Shown: positions 1 through 9,082, counted from the stretch's first letter. The stretch is 64,000 nucleotides of DNA from Sandaracinaceae bacterium (GCA_019637095.1 JAHBWG010000005.1:62001-126000), one strand, 5' to 3'. Numbers and translations: made by a program. The notes: generated by a model not told the origin, from the sequence alone.

Positions 1-1
1 G

Positions 2-232
2 CTCGTCCGCAAGGAGCTCTTCGGGCACGTCATGGGCAAGGGCTTCTTGCCGGACTCGCACTGCCCGACCGGCGCGCCGCGGGAGGCCTTCGTGAAGATC
101 ACCCGCGCGGAGGCGGGCGGCGGAGGCGGGCAGGGCCGGTGGCGCCCGGTCGAGCTCGGCCTCCGCCAGGGCGTCGAGAACGAGGCCTTCCAGCGCTACC
201 TCGCCGGGAGCCTCATCCGCACGAGCCGCTGA
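2..232 (+). CDS. C-terminus of molybdopterin oxidoreductase alpha subunit (partial)
   Basis: Only the last 76 residues are present; the gene enters from the left edge in frame 2 and stops with TGA at 230-232. The tail itself shows no catalytic motif. The identification rests on context: it directly precedes genes for the Fe-S beta subunit, the haem-binding gamma subunit and the chaperone of a type II DMSO-reductase-family enzyme, where the catalytic alpha subunit is normally encoded first. The sequence between the GFLPD and YLAGSL motifs is compatible with the C-terminal cap region of such enzymes. Substrate cannot be deduced because the active site lies outside the window. Confidence 0.65.
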   Translation, partial: LVRKELFGHVMGKGFLPDSHCPTGAPREAFVKITRAEAGGGGGQGRWRPVELGLRQGVENEAFQRYLAGSLIRTSR

Positions 233-264
233 CTCCGACCCCAACGATCAACGAGAGGAAGCCG

Positions 265-1392
265 ATGGCACGCGTCTACAACTGGCAGCTCGGGCGGGAG
301 ATGGACTACCCGTACGAAGGCAGTCGGCCACGCAAGCAGTGGGCGGGTGTCTTCGACATCAACAAGTGCATCGCCTGTCAGACGTGCACGATCGCATGCA
401 AGACGACCTGGACGAGCGGTCCGGGTCAGGAGCACATGTTCTGGAACAACGTGGAGACGAAGCCCTACGGCTTCTTCCCGTTGGGCTACGACGTGCGCAT
501 CCTCGACGCCCTCGGCCCGCAGGCGTGGCAGGGTGAGACGTACTCCGGGCAGACCATCTTCGAGGCCGCGCCGTCGGGTGAGCGCCTCCTCGGGTGGCGC
601 CCGGAGGACGAGGACTACGCCCACCCGAACATCGGCGAGGACGAGATCAAGGGTCGCATCGACCGCGGTCACGCGATCGCCATCCCGCACGAGCACTGGA
701 TGTACTACCTCGCGCGGACGTGCAACCACTGCACGTACCCGGGGTGCCTCGCCGCCTGTCCGCGCCAGAGCATCTACAAGCGCGAGGAGGACGGGATCGT
801 CCTCGTCGACCAGCAGCGGTGCCGCGGCTACCAGGAGTGCGTCCGCGGCTGCCCCTACAAGAAGGTCTTCTTCAACCCGCACACCGGCGTCAGCGAGAAG
901 TGCATCGGGTGCTACCCGCGCTTCGAGACGGGCGAGGTGTCCGCCTGCTTCGCCGCCTGCATCGGCAAGATCCGCTTGCAGGGCTGGATCAGCCCGCCCG
1001 ATCAGGCGCGCGAGGACAACCCCATCGACTACCTCGTGCACGTGCGCAAGCTCGCGGTGCCCTTCATGCCGCAGCTCGGGCTCGAGCCCAACCTCTACTA
1101 CGTCCCGCCGATCCACGTCCCGGACGCGTTCCTCGTCCAGATGTTCGGCCCGAACGCGCCGCAGGCGGTGCGCACCTACCGGGAGGCGCGGGAGGACCCG
1201 GTCTTGCGCGGCCTCTTCTGTCTCTTCGGCTCGAGCGACCGCGTGCTGTCGCGCTTCCGCGTCGATGGTGACGTCGCCATCGGGTACGGCGACGACGGGG
1301 ACGAGGTGATCCGCGTACCCGTGACCGAGCCGATCATCGAGCGACCGGCGACCGATCGCCTCTACCAGATTCGAAGGGTGAACACGCCATGA
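265..1392 (+). CDS. Four-cluster Fe-S beta subunit of type II DMSO-reductase-family enzyme (NxrB/NarH-like)
   Basis: A 375-residue electron-transfer subunit. ATG 265 follows a purine-rich GAGAGGAAG ribosome site; an upstream in-frame extension has no such site. Four Cys clusters are visible: C35, C38, C41, C45; the [14 protein letters not shown] motif; [15 protein letters not shown], where Tyr takes the place of one Cys as expected for a [3Fe-4S] site (Trp in NarH); and KCIGCYPR with downstream Cys residues. The family passes electrons between the Mo-bisMGD alpha subunit and the haem b gamma subunit. The N-terminus VYNWQLGR and the run [14 protein letters not shown] resemble, from memory, the NxrB nitrite oxidoreductase beta subunit more than selenate, chlorate or ethylbenzene enzymes. 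Its stop overlaps the gamma start (ATGA). Confidence 0.9.
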   Translation: MARVYNWQLGREMDYPYEGSRPRKQWAGVFDINKCIACQTCTIACKTTWTSGPGQEHMFWNNVETKPYGFFPLGYDVRILDALGPQAWQGETYSGQTIFEAAPSGERLLGWRPEDEDYAHPNIGEDEIKGRIDRGHAIAIPHEHWMYYLARTCNHCTYPGCLAACPRQSIYKREEDGIVLVDQQRCRGYQECVRGCPYKKVFFNPHTGVSEKCIGCYPRFETGEVSACFAACIGKIRLQGWISPPDQAREDNPIDYLVHVRKLAVPFMPQLGLEPNLYYVPPIHVPDAFLVQMFGPNAPQAVRTYREAREDPVLRGLFCLFGSSDRVLSRFRVDGDVAIGYGDDGDEVIRVPVTEPIIERPATDRLYQIRRVNTP

Positions 1393-2246
1393 CCATCGAC
1401 CTCGTCAGGACCGCGTGTGCGCTCGCGCTCGCGGCGAGCGCGCTCGGCGCGACGGCCTGTGACAGCCGCCCGGACCACGTGATCGCGCGCCGCGCGAGCG
1501 GGGAGCTCCCGCGCACCGATCCGCTCTCCTCCGCGTGGGATGGGCTCCCCGAGCACGAGGCGCCGCTCGTGGCCCAGAACGTGATCGAGCCCCACCTCAC
1601 GGAGGCCAGCGTCACCAAGATCCGGGTGCGTGCGCTGCACGATGGCCGCTGGATCGCGTTCCGGCTCGAGTGGGAGGACGCGACCGACGATCACAACGTG
1701 ACGACGACGGTGTTCTCCGACGCCGCGGCGGTGCAGCTGCCGCGGACGCGCGAGGCGCGGCCGACGATCATGATGGGCAACGACGGCACGCCGGTCGACA
1801 TCCTCTTCTTCCGCGCCGCGTGGCAGACAGCGGACAACATGGGTGAGCTCTATCCGAACATGCCGCCGATCCATCACCCGCCCGAGGCGGCGGCGGAGGG
1901 CCCCGCGCGCCAGGAGATGGAGCGGCACTACCAGGCGGGCGTCGGCGCGCAGAACCCCACCGTGGTGAGGCCGGACGGGGCGTCGGTCCTCGCGTTCTCC
2001 GCCGAGGGCTACGGCACGCTCTCGCCGCCCGAGGGTGGGTACGCGGCGACGGGGCGGGGCGTCCACCGCGACGGCCGCTGGTACGTCGTGCTCGCGCGCG
2101 AGATCGGCGAGGCGGCGAGCTCCCCGGTCGCGCCGGGCCGCAGCGTCGTCGCCTTCGCGGTGTGGAACGGATCGAACGGTGAGGTCGGCTCGCGCAAGAA
2201 CCGCAGCGAGTGGATCGAGCTCGAGATCCAGGGCGGTGGATCGTGA
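1389..2246 (+). CDS. Haem b-binding gamma subunit, ethylbenzene-dehydrogenase-related domain
   Basis: A 285-residue exported protein starting with ATG that overlaps the beta stop by 4 bases. Residues 1-23 form a signal sequence ending in GATAC, so Cys24 could be lipidated, although the lipobox is not classical. The rest fits the EB_dh domain found in EbdC, DdhC and SerC: the [12 protein letters not shown] segment supplies candidate Met axial ligand residues and the C-terminal RKNRSEW contains the conserved Lys/Trp region seen near the second haem ligand. In this family the subunit takes electrons from the beta subunit and hands them to a periplasmic or membrane carrier. The order beta-gamma-chaperone supports the call. 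Confidence 0.82.
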   Translation: MTIDLVRTACALALAASALGATACDSRPDHVIARRASGELPRTDPLSSAWDGLPEHEAPLVAQNVIEPHLTEASVTKIRVRALHDGRWIAFRLEWEDATDDHNVTTTVFSDAAAVQLPRTREARPTIMMGNDGTPVDILFFRAAWQTADNMGELYPNMPPIHHPPEAAAEGPARQEMERHYQAGVGAQNPTVVRPDGASVLAFSAEGYGTLSPPEGGYAATGRGVHRDGRWYVVLAREIGEAASSPVAPGRSVVAFAVWNGSNGEVGSRKNRSEWIELEIQGGGS

Positions 2247-2905
2247 CCGGGGCGGACGGCCTCGTCGCGGCCGAGCTCGAGCGGGCCGCGACGTACCGGT
2301 TCCTCTCGCTGCTCTTCGTGCCGCCGACCGACGAGGTCGGCCAGGAGCTCGCGGAGCTCGCCGCGGTGGTCGCGCCCGCGCTGCGCGAGGACGCGGCGCT
2401 CGTCGGGCGGAGCACCGGCCGGGCCATCGAGGGCCTCTACCACCGCGTGCTCGGCCCGTCGGGCCAGGTGCCCGACACCGAGTGCGCGTTCGACGACAAC
2501 ACCGCGGGTGGGCGCGGCCAGCTCATCGGCGACGTGGCGGGCTTCTACGAGGCGTTCGCGTTCGCCGCGGCGCCGGGCAGCACCGCCGATCACGTCGCGA
2601 ACGAGCTCGGCTTCCTCGGCTGGCTCGCGATCAAGCGCGCGTACGCGCACCACGCGGGCGCGGACGAGGAGGGCGCGACGACGGACGGCGCGCGCGCCGC
2701 GTTCCTGCGCGACCACCTCGGCCGCTGGGCGATCGCCTTCCTCGAGCGGCTCGCGCAGGTCGGCGAGGGCACGCACTACGAGGCGGTCGCCGCCCTCGCG
2801 AGCCGGACGCTGCGCGCCCTCGAGGGCGACGACGCGTTCGTGCGCCCCTCGTCGAAGACCCGCCTGCCCGTCCTCGACGAGCCCGGCGAGCTCGACTGCT
2901 CCTGA
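2243..2905 (+). CDS. TorD/DmsD-type molybdoenzyme maturation chaperone
   Basis: A 220-residue all-helical cytoplasmic protein. GTG 2243 overlaps the gamma-subunit TGA in a GTGA arrangement, which favours it over the in-frame ATG at 2210. The segment DHVANELGFLGWLA near residue 115 matches the signature helix of TorD-family chaperones (Asp-His-x-x-x-Glu-Leu-x-Phe). Members bind the Tat signal of the catalytic subunit and assist Mo-cofactor insertion, then release the folded enzyme for export. Its place as the last gene of the molybdoenzyme operon fits the delta subunit position of Ddh, Ser and Clr operons. Confidence 0.85.
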   Translation: MTGADGLVAAELERAATYRFLSLLFVPPTDEVGQELAELAAVVAPALREDAALVGRSTGRAIEGLYHRVLGPSGQVPDTECAFDDNTAGGRGQLIGDVAGFYEAFAFAAAPGSTADHVANELGFLGWLAIKRAYAHHAGADEEGATTDGARAAFLRDHLGRWAIAFLERLAQVGEGTHYEAVAALASRTLRALEGDDAFVRPSSKTRLPVLDEPGELDCS

Positions 2906-2942
2906 GCCCCTCCGCGCGAGCACCCGCGACGGGCCGAGCACC

Positions 2943-3704
2943 TCACCCCGCGGCGACGCGGTCGAGGCGCGCGCAGACGGCGTCGAGGATCGCGGGGCCG
3001 TTGAACGCGTGGATGCTGTTGTGGTCGCCGCGGTCGAAGAGCTGGAGCTCCGCGCGCGCGCCGGCCCACGCGGCGAGGCGTGTGGCGTGGCTCGGCGCGA
3101 CCATGTGATCGCGCCGCGCGTGCAGGACCAGGACGGGGCCTCCGTACGTGGCGAGCTTGGCCTCGTGATCGAGGTGCGCGCGCACGGCGGCCTCGAGGCC
3201 GGCCGCGTCGGTGCCCAGCTCCCTCGGCGTCAGGCGGATCGCGAGGCGCTCGAGCACGTCGGCGATGCCGCTCTCGATCACCAGGCCGCCGAGCGGGCGG
3301 TGCGCGGCGGCGTGCAGCGCGAAGATCGAGCCGACGGAGCGGCCGTACACGAGGGCGCGCGAGGGGAGGGCGCCGGTGGCGTCGACGCACGCGAGCGCGT
3401 CGTCGAGCATCGAGCCCAGCCCGGGCGCGCCGCTCGAGCCGCCGTAGCCGCGGTACTCCGCGAGCAAGACGGCGTGCCCGCGCCGCTCGATCGGGCGCGC
3501 GAAGTCGTCGAGCCAGTCGGCCGCGACCTCGCCGTTGCCGTGGAAGTGGACGAGCCACGCGGCGTCGTCGGGCGGCGAAGGCGTGCGGTAGCAGGCGAGC
3601 CGCGCGCCCTCGACGTCGACCCAGCATGGCTCGGCGACGCGATCGGGGCGCGGGAAGAAGTACCGCTCCGCGATCACGGGGTGGTCGAGGAGCCCCACGA
3701 TCAC
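2943..3704 (-). CDS. Alpha/beta hydrolase
   Basis: A 253-residue soluble hydrolase. GTG 3704 overlaps the stop of the upstream lipoprotein gene (GTGA), so the two are translationally coupled; longer in-frame extensions run into that gene. The fold is recognised from the oxyanion-type HFHGNGE motif near residue 54, the nucleophile elbow YGRSVGS (Gly-x-Ser-x-Gly), Asp in HARRDHMV, and His in the terminal DRGDHNSI segment, in the correct order for a Ser-Asp-His triad. It lacks a signal peptide. It resembles the prolyl-oligopeptidase-like or Fsh group of small serine hydrolases; the substrate is unknown. A related but lipid-anchored hydrolase lies at 15041-15838. Confidence 0.82.
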   Translation of the reverse strand: MIVGLLDHPVIAERYFFPRPDRVAEPCWVDVEGARLACYRTPSPPDDAAWLVHFHGNGEVAADWLDDFARPIERRGHAVLLAEYRGYGGSSGAPGLGSMLDDALACVDATGALPSRALVYGRSVGSIFALHAAAHRPLGGLVIESGIADVLERLAIRLTPRELGTDAAGLEAAVRAHLDHEAKLATYGGPVLVLHARRDHMVAPSHATRLAAWAGARAELQLFDRGDHNSIHAFNGPAILDAVCARLDRVAAG

Positions 3705-4153
3705 TCGCCGAGCAGGTCGCTCACGTCGCCGTCGTCGCCCGTGTCCCCGCCGCCGGTGTCGCCGCCGCTCGTGTCTTCGCCCGCGCCGGTCGCGGCGCTC
3801 GCGGTCGCCGTCGGCTCGGGCAGCGGGCAGCGGTACGCGACGCCGCGGCCGCGGAAGTACGCGCGCCCGCCCGAGTCCTCGCGCTGCTCGCGGTTGTCGA
3901 CGAGCAGCGTGTTGCCGCCGAGGTCGCCCGCCTTGTTGCGCATGAGCACGACGAGCTCGTCCTCGGTGCGCGGGCGCGCCGCGTCCGGCGGGATGCCGAT
4001 GGCGACGTCGCCGATGAGGTTGCACCCGCTCGGCATGTCCGCGCGCGTGATGTGGTTCACGCGGCGGCCCGCGTCGGTGAGCTGGATGCCGGTCGCGCAG
4101 CCAGCGGCGAGCGACACGGCGAGGAGCGCGGCGAGCGAAGTGGAGCGCGTCAT
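3701..4153 (-). CDS. DUF4156-like lipoprotein
   Basis: A 150-residue predicted outer-membrane lipoprotein. The signal peptide ends in the lipobox LAAGC, giving a lipidated Cys19. The conserved part covers residues 40-110 and contains CNLIGDVAIG and the segment RNKAGDLGGNTLLV, which match the DUF4156 pattern (a Cys, a short strand, then an Arg-Asn-Lys/Ala helix and Gly-Gly/Ala-Asn-Thr). The C-terminal 35 residues are Gly/Asp/Thr-rich and look disordered. It overlaps the hydrolase gene downstream. The function of the family is not known. Confidence 0.72.
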   Translation of the reverse strand: MTRSTSLAALLAVSLAAGCATGIQLTDAGRRVNHITRADMPSGCNLIGDVAIGIPPDAARPRTEDELVVLMRNKAGDLGGNTLLVDNREQREDSGGRAYFRGRGVAYRCPLPEPTATASAATGAGEDTSGGDTGGGDTGDDGDVSDLLGE

Positions 4154-4186
4154 GCGGGCGAGGGAACCGCTCGGGCCCGCCCCCTG

Positions 4187-6700
4187 TCAACTCTCACCGA
4201 TCGCGATCAGCTCGAGGACGGGGCGGCCCTCGGCGCGCGCGCGCTCGAGGTCGAACGAGCAGAGGAGCGAGAAGTCGAGGTCGTCGTCGGGGTCGACCAG
4301 GATCTGGCGCACCGTCCACGCGCGCTCGCCGCGCTCGATGAGCGTGTTCTTCGGGTGGCGCGCCTCGGCGTCGATGCGGATCTCGCGGTGCGCGGCGCGA
4401 TAGGGCGCGAGCGCCTCGGTGAGGCGCGCGGCGTCCCAGCCGGTGAGCTCCTCGGCGTCCTCGAGCGGACCGAGCGCGAGCAGGCGCACGAGGCGGTAGC
4501 ACTGGTTGCGGATCGCGGCGGTGAACGCGCGCACGTCCGCGCTCGGATCGGCGGGACCGCTCGGCGCCTCGGGCGCGGCCTCGGGCCGCAGGAAGCGCTC
4601 GGGGTGCTCGAGCCGCTCCCACTCGTCGAGGAGGCTCGAGTCGACGTCGCGCACCATCGCGCCGAGCTCGTCGGTGAGGTCGTACAACAGGTCCGTCTTG
4701 GCCGACTCGGGGACGCTGCGCTCGAGCGCCTTGTACGCGTCGGAGAGGTAGCGCAAGAGCGCGCCTTCGCTGCGCGCGAGGCCGTACTCCTTGACGTAGT
4801 CGACGAACCCGAAGCCGCGCTCGAGGACCTCGCGCGCGACCGACTTCGGGCGGACCTTCTCGTGCGCGAGCACCGGGTGGCGCCTGCCGAACTCCTCGTG
4901 GAGCGCGCGGATCAGCTCGGCGTTCGGGCGGTCGATGTCGACCTGCTCGAGCCGGCGCATGCGCTCCTCGTACTCGACCCCCTCGGCCTTGAGCTCGTTC
5001 ACGAGGTCCGTCTTCTTCTTGTCGAGCTGGTGGCGCAGCACGATCTCCGGGTCCTCGAGCGTGGCCTCGACGAAGGTGATCACGTCCCAGGCGTAGCTCT
5101 CCTCTTCGCGGTCGAGCGCCTCGACCGCCTCGACGACGAAGAGCGAGAGGCTCTGGTTGAGCGCGAAGTCGGACTGGAGCTCGGCCTTCACGTCGACGTA
5201 GGCGCGGTCCTCGCGCCGGTCGATCTCGACGACGCCGGACGCGAGCAGCGAGCGGAACATCGCGATCGCGCGGCGCCCGTGCGCGTACTTGAGGCGCGGC
5301 GGCTCGTGGGTGGCGCGGATCAGCTGCTTCATCCGCCGGCAACCGTCGCCGTCGCGCCGGTCGAGCACGTTGAGCAGCATCGACGGGGTGACCTCGAAGC
5401 GCGACTCGAGCCGCTCGGGCTGCCCCGTGTAGAGGCGCTCGAAGGTCCCCTCGTCCCAGTGCGCGTAGCCGCGCTCGGGGGGCTTCTTCGCGTGGAGCTT
5501 GCGGAGCTTCTTGGGGTCGCCGCCCGCCTTGCCGCGCGCGCGCTCGTTCTCGATGACGTGCTCGGGCGCCTGGCACACGACGCTGCCGCGCACGTCGAAT
5601 CCCTTGCGGCCGGCGCGCCCCGCGATCTGTTGGAAGTCTCGCACGGACAGGATCGCCGTCTTGGCGCCGTCGTACTTGCAGAGCTGCGTGAACACGACGG
5701 TGCGGATCGGGACGTTGACGCCGACGCCGAGCGTGTCGGTGCCGCAGATCACGCGGAGCAAGCCGCGTTGCGCGAGCTTCTCGACGAGGAGCCGGTACTT
5801 GGGCAGGAGCCCCGCGTGGTGCACGCCGATCGCGTGGCCGAGCCAGCGGCGCAGGTCCTTGCCGAACGGGGTGTCGAAGCGGACGGCGCGCAGCTCGCTC
5901 TGGATCGCGTCCTTCTCGCTGCGCTCCGCGAGCCCGAGGCTCGTCAGCGCTTGCGCCTGCTCGGCGGCGGCGCGCTGGGTGAAGTGCACGAGGTAGATCG
6001 GCGCCTTCCCGTCGCGCACGAGCTCGTTCACCGTCTCGTGGATCGGGGTGAGCCGGTACTCGTAGTCGAGCGGCACCGGGCGCTCGGCGCCGGCGACGAG
6101 CGCGGGCGCCTCGCCCGTGCGCGCCTCGAGCGCCTCCTCGAAGCGGCGCGTGTCGCCGAGCGTCGCGCTCATCAACAAGAAGCGTGTCGGCTCGGGCAGC
6201 GTGAGCAGCGGGACCTGCCACGCCCAGCCGCGGTCGCGGTCGGCGTAGTAGTGGAACTCGTCCATCACCACGTAGCCGACGTTCGCGTCCTCCATCTCAC
6301 GCAGCGCTACGTTCGCGAGGATCTCCGCCGTGCAACAGATGATGGGCGCGTCGCGGTTCACCGACGCGTCGCCGGTCATCATCCCGACGTTCGCCGCGCC
6401 GAAGTCGCGGCACGCCGCGAAAAATTTCTCACTGACCAGCGCCTTGATCGGCGCCGTGTAGAAGATGCGCTCGCGCCGCGACAGCGCGAGGAACATGAGC
6501 GCGGCGGCGACGAGCGACTTGCCGGAGCCGGTCGGCGTCGCGAGGATCACGCTGCGACCCGAGAAGAGCTCGAGGATCGCCTCCTCCTGCGCGGGGTAGA
6601 GGCTGAGGCCCTGCTCGGTCGCGTAGTCGAGGAACCCCTCGAGCAGCGCGTCGGGGTCGAACGGTCCGTCCGGGAGCCGGCGCGCGAGGGGGGCCTCCAT
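4187..6700 (-). CDS. DEAD/DEAH-box RNA helicase, Ski2-like, with DUF3516 C-terminus
   Basis: An 837-residue superfamily 2 helicase. Motif I is ATPTGSGKS near residue 54, motif II is DEFH, motif III is SAT in LLMSATLG, and motif VI is QIAGRAGRKG, so both RecA-like domains look intact. The C-terminal half (about 440-837) carries no further helicase motif and matches the DUF3516 extension known from bacterial Ski2/Lhr-type proteins. Such proteins unwind structured RNA with ATP and are thought to act in RNA turnover or ribosome biogenesis. ATG 6700 has no Shine-Dalgarno sequence, but TATCGT lies 8 nt upstream, consistent with a leaderless transcript. It is close to a receiver-domain gene on the same strand. 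Confidence 0.88.
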   Translation of the reverse strand: MEAPLARRLPDGPFDPDALLEGFLDYATEQGLSLYPAQEEAILELFSGRSVILATPTGSGKSLVAAALMFLALSRRERIFYTAPIKALVSEKFFAACRDFGAANVGMMTGDASVNRDAPIICCTAEILANVALREMEDANVGYVVMDEFHYYADRDRGWAWQVPLLTLPEPTRFLLMSATLGDTRRFEEALEARTGEAPALVAGAERPVPLDYEYRLTPIHETVNELVRDGKAPIYLVHFTQRAAAEQAQALTSLGLAERSEKDAIQSELRAVRFDTPFGKDLRRWLGHAIGVHHAGLLPKYRLLVEKLAQRGLLRVICGTDTLGVGVNVPIRTVVFTQLCKYDGAKTAILSVRDFQQIAGRAGRKGFDVRGSVVCQAPEHVIENERARGKAGGDPKKLRKLHAKKPPERGYAHWDEGTFERLYTGQPERLESRFEVTPSMLLNVLDRRDGDGCRRMKQLIRATHEPPRLKYAHGRRAIAMFRSLLASGVVEIDRREDRAYVDVKAELQSDFALNQSLSLFVVEAVEALDREEESYAWDVITFVEATLEDPEIVLRHQLDKKKTDLVNELKAEGVEYEERMRRLEQVDIDRPNAELIRALHEEFGRRHPVLAHEKVRPKSVAREVLERGFGFVDYVKEYGLARSEGALLRYLSDAYKALERSVPESAKTDLLYDLTDELGAMVRDVDSSLLDEWERLEHPERFLRPEAAPEAPSGPADPSADVRAFTAAIRNQCYRLVRLLALGPLEDAEELTGWDAARLTEALAPYRAAHREIRIDAEARHPKNTLIERGERAWTVRQILVDPDDDLDFSLLCSFDLERARAEGRPVLELIAIGES

Positions 6701-6708
6701 CGCGCGCG

Positions 6709-6714
6709 ACGATA
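6709..6714 (-). promoter_or_regulatory. -10-like box for leaderless helicase mRNA
   Basis: TATCGT reads on the minus strand and is separated from ATG 6700 by 8 nt. No clear -35 element was found. Confidence 0.45.
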
Positions 6715-6718
6715 GCAG

Positions 6719-7180
6719 CTATTCGAGCCCCTTCGGTCGGCGGCGCGTCCCGCTCGCCGGCGGCATTCCCAGCTGCTCGCGGACGAGATCGACGAGCACC
6801 GCGAGGTCGTCGGCCTTGACGTAGACCGCGTCGGCGCTCGCGCTCGCGGCCACCCGCTCGAGGGTCGGGCCACGCTCGGCCGAGGTCATCACGATGCGCA
6901 GCGACTCGAGCCGGTCGACGCCGCGCAGGAGCGAGACCAGGCGGTCGCAGTCGATCCCGCGCGCGTCCGCGTCGACGACCACCACGCGGGCGTCGTTGCG
7001 GAGCATGGCGCGCGTCGCCTCGAGCGCCGTCCCGACGCCCTCGACCCGGAGCCCCGACCCCTCGAGCGCAGCGACGGTCTGCGCGCGCGAGACGCTGCAG
7101 TCGTCGAAGACGAGGACGTCGATGCGTTTGGGACGCGAGAGGTGCGCAGGAGGGCTCACGATCGACTGAGCCGAGTGCAA
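6719..7180 (-). CDS. Stand-alone receiver-domain protein
   Basis: A protein of about 150 residues consisting of one CheY-like receiver domain and no output domain. The acidic pair is D26/D27 in VLVFDDCSVSR, the phospho-acceptor is D70 at the end of the VVVVD strand, a Thr follows in IVMTSAE, and the switch Lys sits in YVKADD, so the site looks functional although the sequence is divergent. The start is uncertain: TTG 7180 has a weak GGTGGGA upstream, while GTG 7159 would shorten the protein by seven residues. It lies 141 bp downstream of the hybrid kinase on the same strand and is the obvious candidate phosphate acceptor from that kinase. Confidence 0.72.
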   Translation of the reverse strand: MHSAQSIVSPPAHLSRPKRIDVLVFDDCSVSRAQTVAALEGSGLRVEGVGTALEATRAMLRNDARVVVVDADARGIDCDRLVSLLRGVDRLESLRIVMTSAERGPTLERVAASASADAVYVKADDLAVLVDLVREQLGMPPASGTRRRPKGLE

Positions 7181-7321
7181 GCGCCGATCCCACCGCGCAC
7201 GCGGTGCTCACGCGCTCGATCCAGGCGTGCGAGCTTGCACGAACGCAGGGTCGCGTTTCACATTCGGAGTCTGCGTCCGCTCCCACTGTTCTCGGGCGCG
7301 GGTCGACGACTCGCGCGACGG

Positions 7322-8869
7322 CTATCGAGGCTCGGCGGGCGTGACGAGCGCGGTGCGGATGCACTCGAGGATGTCGTTGGCGTCGACTGGCTTTCCCAGC
7401 AGGTCGATCGCGCCTTGCCGGATCAGATGGCGCCGGTGGCTCTCGTCGTTGAAGCCGCTGATGAGGACGATGCGCGCGCTCGGATCGAACGCGAGGATCT
7501 GCACGAGGGCCTCTTCGCCCGAGAGGCGCGGCATGTCGAGGTCCATGAGCACGAGGTCGGGCGGCGGGCTCGCGGCCTGGTACTGCTCGACCGCCTCGAG
7601 CCCGTCGGCCGCGAGCGTCACGTCGTGGCCGTACGCGGCGATCAGGCGGCCGAGGCTCCGGCGGACGAGCTCCTGATCGTCGACGACGAGCACGCGCGCG
7701 ACGTCCCGCGGCGCGACCCGCCCGTCCCAGGTGCTCGCGCGCCGATCGATCGAGGGCCGCGCGCTCGGCGGGGCGCTCGAGACGGCGGGGAGCGAGACGA
7801 CGAACGTGGAGCCGGCCCCCGGGCTCGACTCGACCTCGACCGAGCCGCCGTGGCGGCTCACCACCTCGAACACCGTCGCGAGCCCGAGGCCGCTGCCCGG
7901 CTCGCGCGGCTTGGTCGTGAAGAACGGCTCGAACACCCGAGCGCGCGTGCGCTCGTCCATCCCGACGCCGGTGTCGGAGATCCATACGACGACGCGCTCC
8001 TTCTCCGGGTCGTGCGTCGCTCGGACCCTCAGCGTCCCGCCGTCCGGCATCGCGTCGCGCGCGTTGAGGCACAGGTTCATGAGCACCTGATGGAGCGCGG
8101 AGCGGTCGCCGCTCACGCTCAATCCGCTGGTCACGTGGGCCTCGACCTCGATCGTCGCACCGAACGTGCGCCGCACCACGTGCAGGATGTCCGACGTGAG
8201 CGCGGAGAGGTCGATGACGGCCGGCTCCGAGGCCTCGTCGGGCTTCGCCCGCCGGCCGGCGATCGCGAGCAGGCGGGTCGTGAGCTCCGCCGCGCGCCGT
8301 CCGGCGGCGCGGATGTCGGCGTGGCACTCGGCCACCATCGGGTCGCCGAGCGGGGTCGCCGGATCGAGCTTGCGGAGCTGCGTCGTGCTCGCCTCGACGA
8401 CGTTGAGGAGGTTGTTGAAGTCGTGCGCGATCCCCGCGGCGAGGTGGCCGATCACCTCCATCTGTTGGCGATGCACCAAGAGATCTTCGAGCGGATCTTG
8501 TCGGGTGAAGAGCAGTACGGTCTCGGCAGACAGCTGGAGGCGGTCACCCACCTTCAGCTCGCGCGCCGCCTCGAGCGCCTCGCCGTTCACGAGCGTCCCG
8601 TTGCGGCTTCGCAGGTCCTCCGCGAGCCAACGCCCGTTCGAGGCGCGGATCCGGATGTGCCGCCGGGAGATCTTCGAGTCGTCGAGCTGGACGTCGCAGT
8701 CCTCGGCGCGTCCGACGACGCAGCCGGAGCCGCCCATCGTGTACCGACGCCCGGGCTCCGGGCCCATCAACACGACCAGGCGCGCGAGCCCCTCGCCCGC
8801 GCCCGAGACGATGGCGTCCGCCTGGATGCCCATCTGACGGGTCGCTTCGGCGTCTCGTTCGTCGTCCAC
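7322..8869 (-). CDS. FHA domain - histidine kinase - receiver hybrid sensor
   Basis: A 515-residue cytoplasmic protein without membrane segments. Residues 30-125 form an FHA domain (VVGRAEDCDV, SRRH, the RNGT turn), which in the family binds phosphothreonine. A dimerisation/phospho-acceptor helix follows with H149 in GIAHDFNNLL, a four-helix-kinase (NtrB-like) H-box. The ATPase domain has the N-box around N265-N269, D299 in ISDTGVGM, the FEPFF motif and GSGLGLA near residue 325. Residues 390-510 are a receiver with D443 in LMDLDMP and Lys in LGKPVD. An FHA input suggests cross-talk with Ser/Thr kinases, which are plentiful in myxobacteria. Start GTG 8869. Confidence 0.9.
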   Translation of the reverse strand: MDDERDAEATRQMGIQADAIVSGAGEGLARLVVLMGPEPGRRYTMGGSGCVVGRAEDCDVQLDDSKISRRHIRIRASNGRWLAEDLRSRNGTLVNGEALEAARELKVGDRLQLSAETVLLFTRQDPLEDLLVHRQQMEVIGHLAAGIAHDFNNLLNVVEASTTQLRKLDPATPLGDPMVAECHADIRAAGRRAAELTTRLLAIAGRRAKPDEASEPAVIDLSALTSDILHVVRRTFGATIEVEAHVTSGLSVSGDRSALHQVLMNLCLNARDAMPDGGTLRVRATHDPEKERVVVWISDTGVGMDERTRARVFEPFFTTKPREPGSGLGLATVFEVVSRHGGSVEVESSPGAGSTFVVSLPAVSSAPPSARPSIDRRASTWDGRVAPRDVARVLVVDDQELVRRSLGRLIAAYGHDVTLAADGLEAVEQYQAASPPPDLVLMDLDMPRLSGEEALVQILAFDPSARIVLISGFNDESHRRHLIRQGAIDLLGKPVDANDILECIRTALVTPAEPR

Positions 8870-9020
8870 GTCGCGCGTCCTCGGCCGAGCGAGGATACTC
8901 CGCGCAGCCGGCCAGCGGGAGCGTTCGCGCCCGCGCGGCTCTTTCTAACCGCCCGGGCGCGTTCGATCAACACGGGTCGCGTCGCGCGCCGCGCGATCTC
9001 GCGAGGTGGCCTGCGTGCGT

Positions 9021-9082
9021 GGCGATCGCCGCTCGCGGGGTGACGAAATCGCGACGAAGCAGGGGCGCGAGCGGCGATCGCC
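9021..9082. repeat. 17-bp perfect inverted repeat in divergent promoter region
   Basis: The arms GGCGATCGCCGCTCGCG (9021-9037) and its reverse complement (9066-9082) are separated by 28 nt. Each arm includes the self-complementary octamer GCGATCGC. The repeat lies between the divergently transcribed hybrid kinase gene (start 8869) and the small gene starting at 9134, a position suited to an operator or a long hairpin. The remaining bases of the 264-bp gap show no reading frame that I would call. Confidence 0.7.

Noticed and set aside
267-282. TGGCAC at the start of the beta-subunit gene as a second sigma-54 promoter
   Set aside because: No TTGC element is present at the required spacing and it lies inside the coding sequence.
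3080-6715. A plus-strand open frame of over 1200 codons opposite the helicase and hydrolase genes
   Set aside because: It is antisense to genes with intact family motifs, is Arg/Ala/Glu-rich without any domain, and results from strong third-position GC bias.
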